From: an uncultured Clostridia bacterium
GTDB taxonomy: Bacteria > Bacillota > Clostridia > Christensenellales > Aristaeellaceae
DNA: 39,445 nt
Reading direction: 5' to 3'
NCBI GenBank assembly: GCA_937886445.1
Contig: CALGBY010000101.1
Location: 1-39,445 of the forward strand
The notes beneath the pieces were generated by a model that worked only from the letters and a program-made list of their open reading frames with translations, did no database searches and was not told where the DNA came from. Positions within the stretch are counted from its first letter, which is position 1. Each line of letters starts with the position of its first letter. Below are positions 16,075 to 24,558 of the stretch, piece by piece. Made by a program: the position numbers and the translations under genes.

Positions 16075-17181
16075 CTATCGAAGCTTTCGGGTGATCTCTG
16101 TATCATTCAGCAGGCTGTCGGCCGAATAGACATACAGGATGCATTCCGCGTCACTGTACATTTCCGTTACGGAGGAGAAGTTACCGTTTAGATAACGGGC
16201 ATCCGCCGCGACGGTTTTTTTGTAGTGCGCGGAAAGCAAGGGGAGCAGGCTGTTGGCAAAGGAATCCTTGAATACGATCAGGGTGCCCTTTTCAGCACCG
16301 GGATGATCGATCTCAAGCAGACCGTGATTGCCGTTCAGATAAACGGCGTAGCCGTCATAGGTATCGATATTTTCGGGAAAGATCAGGTGGTCAAAGGCTT
16401 TATCCTCTTCCCGGATGTAAAGCGTGATATCGTCCTGCGGGACCGCGCAGGTGATGCTGTCATACTGCAGGGCAGGAAGCCCGGAGGCAGCAAGGGTGGT
16501 ACCGCGGAAGGGTGAAAAGGACGATACGGAAAAGGCAGACAGCGGAAGCGGAGTAAACCCGAGCTTTTCTCCAAGCGCCTCGTATGCAAGATACGCGCCG
16601 TGAAGCGTCCAGTGATGATCTGTATCGTAGTAAATACCGTCCGGATCAGCCGAAAAGGCTTCAAAGAGGCTGACCGCGTGACCGGAGGCATTAAGGAACT
16701 GCCCGACTGTTTCCTCCGCGGTGTATGTATTCCTGATCAGGGGCGCCATTTTGTCAAGAAGCATATAGCCGTGGGTGGGAGGGGTGAGCACGAACCACTC
16801 CATATGACTGCTGTCCGCAAGAGAAGCGAAGCGCGCTATGCGGTTTTCAAGTGATCTTGTATTCACGCTGAGCGGTTTTTCTATGACGCTGCCGGCGACC
16901 GGCCAGGCGTTCAGCTCTGTCCTTCTGCCTGTAAGCACCTGTACCGTGCTGTCGAGCGCGACCAGCGCGGTGCGGAACGGAATATGATCGGAAAGGTATT
17001 TTTCTGTGGCGTCATCGAAAGTCCCGTTCTCAAGTGATGCCGCGGAGGGCGGATCGGCCAGATATCTGCGTTCACTGTCGGAAAAAACACCTTTTCCTCC
17101 GAAAAGGCTGAACAAGCCCGCCGCGAAAAACAGCAGCAGCGGTGCAAGCACAAAAAAACGGTCGTTCAATAGTTTTTTCAT
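16075..17181 (-). CDS. DHHW-family protein, AlgX/AlgJ-like partner of the MBOAT acyltransferase
   Basis: A 368-residue protein with an N-terminal membrane anchor (about 9-27) and an extracellular SGNH-like domain. The signature DHHW (188-191, in YYDTDHHWTLHG) is present, as is a KDSFANSLLP motif near the C-terminus, the usual place of the catalytic-type serine in this group. Members work with MBOAT proteins in O-acetylation of exopolysaccharide or wall polymers. The start ATG at 17181 lies 14 bp after the MBOAT stop and follows GAAAGGCGCC. Downstream is a gap containing the M24 terminator. The acetylated polymer is unknown. Confidence 0.85.
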   Translation of the reverse strand: MKKLLNDRFFVLAPLLLFFAAGLFSLFGGKGVFSDSERRYLADPPSAASLENGTFDDATEKYLSDHIPFRTALVALDSTVQVLTGRRTELNAWPVAGSVIEKPLSVNTRSLENRIARFASLADSSHMEWFVLTPPTHGYMLLDKMAPLIRNTYTAEETVGQFLNASGHAVSLFEAFSADPDGIYYDTDHHWTLHGAYLAYEALGEKLGFTPLPLSAFSVSSFSPFRGTTLAASGLPALQYDSITCAVPQDDITLYIREEDKAFDHLIFPENIDTYDGYAVYLNGNHGLLEIDHPGAEKGTLIVFKDSFANSLLPLLSAHYKKTVAADARYLNGNFSSVTEMYSDAECILYVYSADSLLNDTEITRKLR

Positions 17182-17195
17182 ATCCGGCGCCTTTC

Positions 17196-18545
17196 TCAGA
17201 AACGGAAGTAGACGAAGGTCATATATCCCTGCGCGGCAAGCGAAGCGGCTGAAAGCAAAAACAGAACGGGATACCAGCCTTTCCGAAGCCTTTTTCCGTC
17301 GATGCTTCCCCTGAAGCAGAGAATTCCGCAAAGGATCAGCAGCGGAGCATAGGCCGCGCATTTCAGCAGCATCCTGTCATTTCCGATGCCGTATGTACCG
17401 AGCATGGCCGGAAACAGTGTTTTTCCGAAGCCGGAAAAAATACCCCAGCCGATGAAAACCATGAAAAAGGTGACCGCCTGACGCAGCGCGGACGGGAGCC
17501 GCTTTTCGGGAGCTTTATTCAGCAGGAACCGTTTTTCAAATGTCATCAGCAGGGCAAAATACAGCCCCCATACGATAAAATTGATGCCGGCACCGTGCCA
17601 GAGACCGGTAAGCGCCCACACAAGCAGTACATTCAGATCTCTGCGTAACTTGCCCTTTCTGTTTCCGCCGAGGGGGATATACACATATTCACGAAACCAT
17701 ACGGTAAGGGTGATATGCCATCTGCGCCAGAAATCTGTCAGGGAAAGCGCCCGGTAAGGGTTGTTGAAGTTTTCAGGAAGGGTGAAGCCCATTGCTTTGC
17801 CGAGACCGAGCGCCATATCCGAATAGCCGGAAAAATCAAAACAGATCTGGAAAGAAAACGCGAGCAGGCCGAGCCATGCCCCGAGAGCGCCGGCGGATGA
17901 CAGATCCGCGTTGACTGATCCCCAAAAGCGGCCGAGACAATCCGCCAGGATCACTTTTTTTGCAAGACCCGTGATAAAGCGTTCCAGCCCCGCGTGCATG
18001 TCATGCCATTCGGGTCTGCCGGCGTTCAGCAGCTGCTGCTCCATATCCGAATAGAGCACGATCGGCCCGGCGACCAGCTGCGGGAAAAACGAAAGATATA
18101 CCGCAAATACGGTAAAGCGTTTCTGCGCCTGTACCTTGCCGCGGTATACATCAACGATATAGGAGATCGCCTGAAAGGTGAAGAAGGAAATGCCCGCGGG
18201 AAGCCCCGGCGCGGTGAAGGACACTGTGATACCTGTTGCAGAGGAGAACAGAGAAAGCAGGAAAGAGGCGTATTTCAGGTAGAGGAGAGGAAGCAGATCC
18301 GCAACGATAAGCAGAATAAGGACAAAGCGTCTTTTTTTGTTCTTTGCCGTCATCCAGAGCGCGCCTGACCAGTTGATCAGCATGCACGGGATCAGGAGAA
18401 CCAGCCAGACAGGATCTCCCCAGCCGTAAAAAAGTACGGAGAAAAGCAGCAAAAATGGCAGGCGCAGCCTCTGCGGCACATATCTGTACAGGAGCAGCAC
18501 GACAGGCATGAAGAGCAGGAGAAATGTAAAGGAAGAAAAAACCAT
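17196..18545 (-). CDS. MBOAT-family O-acyltransferase (AlgI/DltB-like)
   Basis: A 449-residue polytopic membrane protein that moves acyl groups across the membrane for polysaccharide acetylation. Family motifs are visible: SYIVDVYRG, SFFPQLVAGPI, DFSGYSDMALGLG, NNPYRALSLTDFWRRWHITL with H277, and GLWHGAG with the invariant H317. The start at 18545 lies one base after the stop of the ComEA-like gene, with GAGGAA inside that gene acting as ribosome-binding site, so translation is probably coupled. It is paired with the DHHW gene downstream. An upstream in-frame start (18584) lies inside the ComEA-like gene and is not needed. Confidence 0.93.
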   Translation of the reverse strand: MVFSSFTFLLLFMPVVLLLYRYVPQRLRLPFLLLFSVLFYGWGDPVWLVLLIPCMLINWSGALWMTAKNKKRRFVLILLIVADLLPLLYLKYASFLLSLFSSATGITVSFTAPGLPAGISFFTFQAISYIVDVYRGKVQAQKRFTVFAVYLSFFPQLVAGPIVLYSDMEQQLLNAGRPEWHDMHAGLERFITGLAKKVILADCLGRFWGSVNADLSSAGALGAWLGLLAFSFQICFDFSGYSDMALGLGKAMGFTLPENFNNPYRALSLTDFWRRWHITLTVWFREYVYIPLGGNRKGKLRRDLNVLLVWALTGLWHGAGINFIVWGLYFALLMTFEKRFLLNKAPEKRLPSALRQAVTFFMVFIGWGIFSGFGKTLFPAMLGTYGIGNDRMLLKCAAYAPLLILCGILCFRGSIDGKRLRKGWYPVLFLLSAASLAAQGYMTFVYFRF

Positions 18546-18546
18546 G

Positions 18547-18987
18547 CTAATCGGATTCCTCGCTTTCTGTGTCCGGGATGTCATCCGCTTCGGGAGGTAC
18601 GCAGCGGATGCTGTCCTTCAGTTTTTCAAAGGTGGAGGAGCCGATCCCGCTTACACGCATCAGATCCTCCGGGTAATAAAAGGGAGATATATTTTCTCTG
18701 TATTGAATGATCGTCTCCGCCCGTGACGGGCCGATTCCGGGAAGCGTTTGAAGCTCTTCTGAGATGGCTGTATTGATCTCGGCCTGACCGCCATAGGCAG
18801 GAGGATTGACAACAGGCGCTGCCGCTCCCGTAAACGGGATGGAGGAAGAAACACGGGTATCCTTTTTTCCGCGGGTATGATAAGCTGTTTCTATGCTTTT
18901 CAGGAGAGGGATCAACAGCGCGGCCGCGCAGACGAGTATACATAAAAGGAGCGGCAGTATGAGCAATTTTCTTTTTGCTGCTTTCAT
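18547..18987 (-). CDS. ComEA-like helix-hairpin-helix protein
   Basis: A 146-residue protein with one N-terminal membrane helix (about 8-30), a linker, and a C-terminal tandem helix-hairpin-helix DNA-binding domain (about 69-128): INTAISEELQTLPGIG and EDLMRVSGIG are the two hairpins. This is the architecture of ComEA, the surface DNA receptor for transformation, although small ComEA-like proteins also occur outside competence loci. No other com genes are nearby. An acidic tail ends the protein. The start at 18987 follows GGAGGCGGC. It sits between cysS and the MBOAT gene, an unusual place, and its end is fused by coupling to MBOAT translation. Confidence 0.82.
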   Translation of the reverse strand: MKAAKRKLLILPLLLCILVCAAALLIPLLKSIETAYHTRGKKDTRVSSSIPFTGAAAPVVNPPAYGGQAEINTAISEELQTLPGIGPSRAETIIQYRENISPFYYPEDLMRVSGIGSSTFEKLKDSIRCVPPEADDIPDTESEESD

Positions 18988-19134
18988 ACTGCCGCCTCCT
19001 GAAGATGTTGATTGATGGGTACTGCGGATAACACAGGACCGGTGCGGATGAGGTCATTGCCGCCCCGCCTTGGATCGCCCCGTTATCGCGCCTCCTGTAA
19101 CGCGGTGCTGAACAGAACGATCCATATCACACGC

Positions 19135-20535
19135 TTACAGCGCTCTGCGGATCTTCTGGCCTTTCGCCGTATCCTCGACGATGAAGCCGAGCTCCTTCAT
19201 TTTGTCGCGAAGCTCGTCGCTCTTTTGCCATTCCTTGTTCTTTCTCGCCTCGGCACGGGCATCGGCCAGCGCCTGAATTTCTTCAGGAAGCTTCGCGTCC
19301 GCCTTTTTCATCAGCAGACCGAGTACATCCGTCAGGTCTGTCAGCTCATTCAGCATGGCGTCAACGGTGGAAATGCAGGCGGTATCCGGCAGGGCGGTAT
19401 TGATATCGCGTACCAGTTCAAACAGCGCGCCCATCGCGTCTGCCGTATTCAGATCATCATCCATGGCTTCATCAAAACGCGCGGCATGCTCTTTGATCTT
19501 TTCAAGAAGGACTTTTTCCTCAGTGCCCGGTTCTCCCGCGGGCGCGTGCATCTGCATGAAAAGCAGCTTGTCACGCGCGGTATAAAGACGGGTGAGAGAG
19601 GCATGAGCCTGCGCGATCATTTCACGGCTGAAATTGATGGGGCTGCGGTACTGAGCGGAAAGCATGAACATACGCACATCTTCCGCGTCAAACTCTTTCA
19701 GAATATCGCGTACGGTAAAGAAGTTACCGGCGGATTTGCTCATTTTCTCGTTGTTGATATTGATAAACCCGTTGTGCATCCAGTAGTGCGCGAAGGGCTT
19801 GCCGGTCGCGCATTCGCTTTGGGCGACTTCATTTTCATGGTGAGGGAAGAGCAGATCCTTGCCGCCGCAGTGGATATCAAAGGTTTCTCCCAGATACTTC
19901 ATGCTCATGGCGCTGCATTCGATATGCCAGCCGGGTCTGCCCATACCCCACGGGCTTTTCCAGGCGGGTTCTCCGGGCTTCTGCGCTTTCCAAAGCGCGA
20001 AATCAGCCGGATCATGCTTGACATTATCCACCTCGATGCGCGCGCCGGCTTCAAGATCCTCCATGTTCTGGCCGGAAAGCTTGCCGTAAGCGGCGTCCTT
20101 CTTCACATCAAAGTATACATCGCCGTTCACCTCATAGGCATACCCCTTGTCCTGAAGCTTTTTTACCAGGGCGATGATCTGTCCGATATGCTCGGTGGCG
20201 CGGGGGTGTACGCTGGCGGGACGGATACCGAGAGCACCGGCGTCCTTATAGTATTCCTCAATGAAGCGGTCGCCCAGTTCCTTTACGGTGATGCCTTCTT
20301 CGTTGGCACGGCGGATCATTTTGTCGTCAATGTCGGTAAAATTCTGGACAAAGGTGACCTGATAGCCCTTGTGTTCAAGATATCTTCTCAGCACATCAAA
20401 CACGATAAAGGGACGGGCATTGCCGACATGGAAATAGTTGTATACTGTAGGACCGCAGGCATAAATGCCGACCTTGCCGGGGGTGATGGGTACAAATTCT
20501 TCTTTCTTTCTGGTCTGTGAATTAAAGATCTGCAT
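19135..20535 (-). CDS. cysS: Cysteinyl-tRNA synthetase
   Basis: A 466-residue class I aminoacyl-tRNA synthetase that charges tRNA-Cys. The zinc ligand C27 (YACGPTVY), the HIGH-type motif HVGN (36-39), GWHIECSAM, the zinc-binding HCGGKDLLFPHHENE segment and KMSKS (in NNEKMSKSAGNFF) are all present, and the length is usual. It lies 25 bp after the M32 peptidase gene and is probably co-transcribed with it. No T-box leader is seen in front of it. Confidence 0.98.
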   Translation of the reverse strand: MQIFNSQTRKKEEFVPITPGKVGIYACGPTVYNYFHVGNARPFIVFDVLRRYLEHKGYQVTFVQNFTDIDDKMIRRANEEGITVKELGDRFIEEYYKDAGALGIRPASVHPRATEHIGQIIALVKKLQDKGYAYEVNGDVYFDVKKDAAYGKLSGQNMEDLEAGARIEVDNVKHDPADFALWKAQKPGEPAWKSPWGMGRPGWHIECSAMSMKYLGETFDIHCGGKDLLFPHHENEVAQSECATGKPFAHYWMHNGFININNEKMSKSAGNFFTVRDILKEFDAEDVRMFMLSAQYRSPINFSREMIAQAHASLTRLYTARDKLLFMQMHAPAGEPGTEEKVLLEKIKEHAARFDEAMDDDLNTADAMGALFELVRDINTALPDTACISTVDAMLNELTDLTDVLGLLMKKADAKLPEEIQALADARAEARKNKEWQKSDELRDKMKELGFIVEDTAKGQKIRRAL

Positions 20536-20560
20536 ACTGTATTCCTCTCAATATTTATTT

Positions 20561-22060
20561 TCAGATATTGTAGATATCACGGCACTTCGCTTCAAGGTAA
20601 TCCAGATAACAATTCGGGTCGAATGCTTCCTTCATAACATCCTTCAGGATCCGGTCGGCCTTTTTCAGCCCGCCGAAGCGCCAGATCTGATCCCGGTTCC
20701 ACTCGTTGACCGGTTTGAAGTCACCGCTCAAAACGCACTTGTCGATATCGAGGCTTTCCTTCATGCGTTTCAGGAACTGGGCGCCATAGGCACTGCCCAG
20801 CGCGTAACAGGGGAAATATCCCACCATACCGCCCGACCAGTGACTGTCCTGCAGCACTCCGCGACGGTCATCGGGCACATCCACCCCCAGATACTCCCGG
20901 TACAGACGGTTCCATTCCGCGGGCAGGTCCTTTACCTTCAGCTCGCCGTGCATCAGCGCTTTTTCAAGCTCGTAACGCACCATTATGTGCAGACAGTAGG
21001 TCACCTCATCTGCTTCGGTACGTATCAGGCTGGGCTGTACAAGATTGACAGCGCGGTAGAAATCCTCCGAACCGTACGCGCGTGTATCGGGAAAATACTC
21101 GTGGATGAGCGGAGTGACCAGCGTAATGAAAGCGCGGCTGCGGCCGATCAGGTTTTCATAGAAGCGGCTCTGACTTTCGTGAATGCTCATACAGGCACCG
21201 CCGTCAAGACAGGTATAACACAGCTCCCGATCGCTTCCGGTATCATAGAGCGCGTGACCGCCCTCATGGATGACAGAGTACATCGAGGAGGAGAAATCGT
21301 CTTCCAGAAAATGAGTCGTGATCCTGACATCCTGCTGGCTGCCGAAGGAGGTGGTAAAGGGATGCTCCGTGGTGGAAATACCCACATGAGCGGTGTCCAG
21401 CCCCATCAGCTCCATCAGCTTTTGAGAAAAGCGCATCTGCGCTTCATCAGAGAAGGACCCGTGCAGGCAGGAACAGTCCGGCTGCGGTTTTTCGCTGATC
21501 GTGCGGATCAGCGGAACCAGACGTGAACGGAGGGCGGAGAAGAAGGCATCGCATTTTTCCATGTTCAGGCCTTCCTCATATTCATTCAGCCAGTAATCAT
21601 ACGGATCCTTTTCAGGGTCAAACAGTTTCGCCTGATGACGGAGGGTATCAAAGATCTGTTCCAGACAGGGCTCAAAAAGTGAAAAATCGCTTTTTTCCTT
21701 GGCGGTATGCCAGATATCATCCGCTTTGACAAGCAACTCCTGCCAGGCGATGTATTCCTTTTTGGGGATCTTTTTCATATTGCGTATGGAGTGCAGCATC
21801 ACTTCCACACAGCGCCTGTCTTTTTCACACAGCTGATCGCCGATGCTTTCCAGATCCTCAAGCAGATCGGCAGTTTCCTGACAGGTGGAGATGCGGTACT
21901 CCTCGCCGCTCAGGATGCCGATCGCGTGCGCCCGGTTTTCCGCTGTGCCGCGGGGCGCACCCGTTACACCGTCATAGGAGAGCAGAGAAAGCGCGTGATC
22001 ATAAGCGCTTTTGCGTTCCTGTATTTCGTACAGCTTATCAAGCTTTTCCTGCGTCATCAT
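20561..22060 (-). CDS. M32-family metallocarboxypeptidase
   Basis: A 499-residue zinc carboxypeptidase (Taq carboxypeptidase type) that removes C-terminal residues in the cytoplasm. The HEGGH zinc motif (in VIHEGGHALYDTG) and the downstream IHESQSRFYEN motif are intact, as are the DVRITTHF and DLPAEWNRLY segments typical of the family. The length is normal. The ATG at 22060 (or 22057) follows GAAGGAGG by eight bases. It lies between a small membrane-protein gene and cysS, all on the minus strand. Confidence 0.95.
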   Translation of the reverse strand: MMTQEKLDKLYEIQERKSAYDHALSLLSYDGVTGAPRGTAENRAHAIGILSGEEYRISTCQETADLLEDLESIGDQLCEKDRRCVEVMLHSIRNMKKIPKKEYIAWQELLVKADDIWHTAKEKSDFSLFEPCLEQIFDTLRHQAKLFDPEKDPYDYWLNEYEEGLNMEKCDAFFSALRSRLVPLIRTISEKPQPDCSCLHGSFSDEAQMRFSQKLMELMGLDTAHVGISTTEHPFTTSFGSQQDVRITTHFLEDDFSSSMYSVIHEGGHALYDTGSDRELCYTCLDGGACMSIHESQSRFYENLIGRSRAFITLVTPLIHEYFPDTRAYGSEDFYRAVNLVQPSLIRTEADEVTYCLHIMVRYELEKALMHGELKVKDLPAEWNRLYREYLGVDVPDDRRGVLQDSHWSGGMVGYFPCYALGSAYGAQFLKRMKESLDIDKCVLSGDFKPVNEWNRDQIWRFGGLKKADRILKDVMKEAFDPNCYLDYLEAKCRDIYNI

Positions 22061-22128
22061 TTTTGAGTCCTCCTTCGGATGAGAAACGGCAGCGGCTGTT
22101 TGATAACCGTCCGTATACGCATCTGATA

Positions 22129-22680
22129 CTATGCCTTCGCGTTTTCCGATGTTTTCCAGTCGATCAGGAATCTGTCATGTACAGTTATATCCATCGCCGT
22201 TCCCGCAGGACATTCCGGGCGGGGAGCGCGTACATCCAGATACAGAAGACGGTCATCCTTTTCATCGCTCAGACTGCCTTCCGAGAATATGACCGGCCAG
22301 ACATTCAGCCCCTCACGAAGCACGGTCTGCTCATCCAGGCTTTTGAACAGATACTGTTTTTGATGACAGCGCCCGTGAAACGCGCTGTCCAGATACTTTT
22401 TGTATTTTGCAACGGGGGATATCACCGTGCCCAGCGCGAATACTCCGAACGCTCCGGCAAGCAGCGGAAGGATGAACGCGAAAGGATAAGCCGAAATATG
22501 CCCTGAAAGGCTGTTATCCACATCCTGATGAAGATAGGCGTGCCAGTCGCTCACATCGATCACAAGTACGACAAGTGACGCGATGAGCAGGGAAAAAAAC
22601 ACGGTGTAAACAATCGCGCGCCGTACAGCCAGTTTTCTCTTTACGGCATTGTAGGTTTCTTCGGAATACATCTCCGTCAT
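22129..22680 (-). CDS. Two-helix membrane protein of unknown function
   Basis: A 183-residue protein with membrane helices at about 22-43 and 68-88 and a C-terminal soluble part of roughly 95 residues. I do not recognise a family. The start at 22680 follows ACGGAGGA by seven bases and is preceded by a promoter at 22713-22740. It is the first gene of the minus-strand series leading to the M32 peptidase and cysS (68 bp to the next gene), so it may share their transcript. No function is assigned. Confidence 0.75.
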   Translation of the reverse strand: MTEMYSEETYNAVKRKLAVRRAIVYTVFFSLLIASLVVLVIDVSDWHAYLHQDVDNSLSGHISAYPFAFILPLLAGAFGVFALGTVISPVAKYKKYLDSAFHGRCHQKQYLFKSLDEQTVLREGLNVWPVIFSEGSLSDEKDDRLLYLDVRAPRPECPAGTAMDITVHDRFLIDWKTSENAKA

Positions 22681-22712
22681 CAGATAATCCTCCGTATATT
22701 GATCCGTCTATT

Positions 22713-22740
22713 ATTATAGCGAAAATCAGAAAAAAGTAAA
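22713..22740 (-). promoter_or_regulatory. Promoter before the membrane protein-M32-cysS series
   Basis: On the minus strand TTTACT (22740-22735), 16-bp spacer, TATAAT (22718-22713). The -10 is perfect and the -35 matches four of six. Confidence 0.6.
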
Positions 22741-22777
22741 GAAAAGTTAAGAAAAGGAAGGAGACTTTCACAGCCGC

Positions 22778-24508
22778 TTACAGATACTGCTGTGTATTCA
22801 CATCGATCACGCCACGTGTGGTAAGGCGCAGCGAGGGGATGACAGGCAGACTCATAAAGGAAAGCGTCATGAAGGGGTCTATGTTCTTTTGCACGCCCTG
22901 TGCGAAAGCGGTGCGCTTGGCGTGCTCAAGCTTTTCATTCATCTCTTCCAGCGTGCAGTCGCTCATCAGGCCGGCGATCTCAAGCTGTACCTCAGCGGTG
23001 ACCTGCCCGTCTTTTACAACGACGATCCCGCCCTTGTTTTCAGCCACACGGTTGACGGCAAGTGCCATATCACCGGAGGTCACGCCCACGGCAATGATGT
23101 TGTGGCTGTCATGGGAAATGGAGGTGGCAACGGCACCCTCCTTCAGGCCGTAGCCCTGCAGGAACCCGAGACCGATATGCCCGGTGCCCTTATGGCGTTC
23201 TACCACGGCGATCCGCAGGATATCCTTACCGGTATCGGGAAGATCGGCATAGCCGTTATCGGTGGTAAGGATCTCCCCGTCCACCATACCGATCACGGCA
23301 TGACGCCGGCTGCTTTCAAAATCCTTCTCACTGAGGGTCTTGAGACGGAAGGTGTCATGGGCGCGTGATACAAGGTATTCTTCCAATACAGGTTTGGGAA
23401 CGGATACGGCCTTTCCGTTTTCCGCGGCAAGCACGCCGCGTTTGTACACCTTTTCCACCGTAAAGGAATCAAAATTGTCGATCACATTCAGATCGGCCAG
23501 ATATCCGGGCGCGATGGCACCGCGGTTGTTGAGCAGGAAATAGCGCGCGGCATAGTGAGCGGCCACCTTGACGGCAAGAATGGGATCCACACCGTGATCC
23601 CGCACCGCACGGCGAATGATGGAATCGATATGGCCGCGGTCGAGAAGATCGGAAGGATGAGAGTCATCCGTGCAGAACATGCAGCGGGACGCGTATTTTT
23701 CGCACAGGAGAGGAGCCAGCGCGTCCAGATTGCGGGCTGCCGTGCCCTCGCGGATCATTACGAACTGCCCGATCCTCAGCTTTCGGAGAGCATCCTCAAA
23801 GGAGGAACATTCGTGGTCGGAATATACGCCGGCGGCTACATAGGCGTTCAGATCCATCCCTTCAAGACCGGGCGCGTGACCGTCGATCTTTTTGTGATGC
23901 GCCTGAGAGGCGATGATCTTGGACAGTGGCTCGGAATCGCTGTGGATCACGCCGTAGGCGTTCATCATTTCGGCCAGACCCAGTACACGGGGGTGGGTAA
24001 AATAGCTGTCAATGGCATGCCAGTCCAGATTGGCACCCGCCTCATCAAGCGGCGTTGCCGGCACGCAGGAGGGAAGCATGAACATGACATCCACCGGCAG
24101 CTCCTCCGTGGAGCCCAGCATGTAATCAATACCGTCCGTGCCCATCACATTGGTGATCTCATGAGGATCGGTGATCACGCAGGTGGTGCCGTGGGGAAGG
24201 ACGGCTCTGGCAAATTCGCGCGGAGAAACCAGACTGCTTTCAAGATGCACATGCGCGTCAATAAAGCCGGGGCAGACGATCTTTCCGGATACATCTACTT
24301 CATTTTTGCCCTGATAATCGCCGATGCCGACGATCAGCCCTTCCGCGCAGGCAATATCGCCCTTGCAGAGCTCATTTGAAAAAACATTGACATAGGTGGC
24401 GTTTTTCAGCACCAGGTCCGCTTTTTCCCTTCCGGAGGCCACATCGATGATTCGCTGCTTTTTGAGCAGCTTTCTCTGAATCTTTCCGGCGTAACTTTCC
24501 TGAGGCAT
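22778..24508 (-). CDS. ade: Adenine deaminase
   Basis: A 576-residue amidohydrolase that converts adenine to hypoxanthine plus ammonia in purine salvage. Metal-site motifs are visible: FIDAHVHLESS, DPHEITNVMG, and FCTDDSHPSDLLDRGHID. The C-terminal domain with ISHDSHNIIAVG is characteristic of AdeC rather than of other amidohydrolases. The start at 24508 follows AAGGAGAA by eight bases; the upstream ATG at 24526 overlaps that site. It lies 50 bp after uvrC, with a 14-bp palindrome in the gap. Confidence 0.96.
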   Translation of the reverse strand: MPQESYAGKIQRKLLKKQRIIDVASGREKADLVLKNATYVNVFSNELCKGDIACAEGLIVGIGDYQGKNEVDVSGKIVCPGFIDAHVHLESSLVSPREFARAVLPHGTTCVITDPHEITNVMGTDGIDYMLGSTEELPVDVMFMLPSCVPATPLDEAGANLDWHAIDSYFTHPRVLGLAEMMNAYGVIHSDSEPLSKIIASQAHHKKIDGHAPGLEGMDLNAYVAAGVYSDHECSSFEDALRKLRIGQFVMIREGTAARNLDALAPLLCEKYASRCMFCTDDSHPSDLLDRGHIDSIIRRAVRDHGVDPILAVKVAAHYAARYFLLNNRGAIAPGYLADLNVIDNFDSFTVEKVYKRGVLAAENGKAVSVPKPVLEEYLVSRAHDTFRLKTLSEKDFESSRRHAVIGMVDGEILTTDNGYADLPDTGKDILRIAVVERHKGTGHIGLGFLQGYGLKEGAVATSISHDSHNIIAVGVTSGDMALAVNRVAENKGGIVVVKDGQVTAEVQLEIAGLMSDCTLEEMNEKLEHAKRTAFAQGVQKNIDPFMTLSFMSLPVIPSLRLTTRGVIDVNTQQYL

Positions 24509-24530
24509 GATGTTTTCTCCTTTCATCTAT

Positions 24531-24544
24531 ACGCGTATACGCGT
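24531..24544. promoter_or_regulatory. 14-bp perfect palindrome before ade
   Basis: ACGCGTATACGCGT between uvrC and ade, 22 bp before the ade start. It is too G+C/A+T-balanced and loop-free to be a terminator. It could be an operator or a chance feature. No known regulator site is recognised. Confidence 0.35.
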
Positions 24545-24558
24545 GGCCGCGGATCTTT

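Noticed and set aside
19012..20520. A 502-codon open frame on the plus strand opposite cysS
   Set aside because: It is antisense to a complete cysteinyl-tRNA synthetase and shows no family motif or good ribosome-binding site.
20536..20560. A T-box riboswitch before cysS, as often found in Bacillota
   Set aside because: The gap to the M32 gene is only 25 bases, too short for a T-box, and none is seen before the M32 gene.
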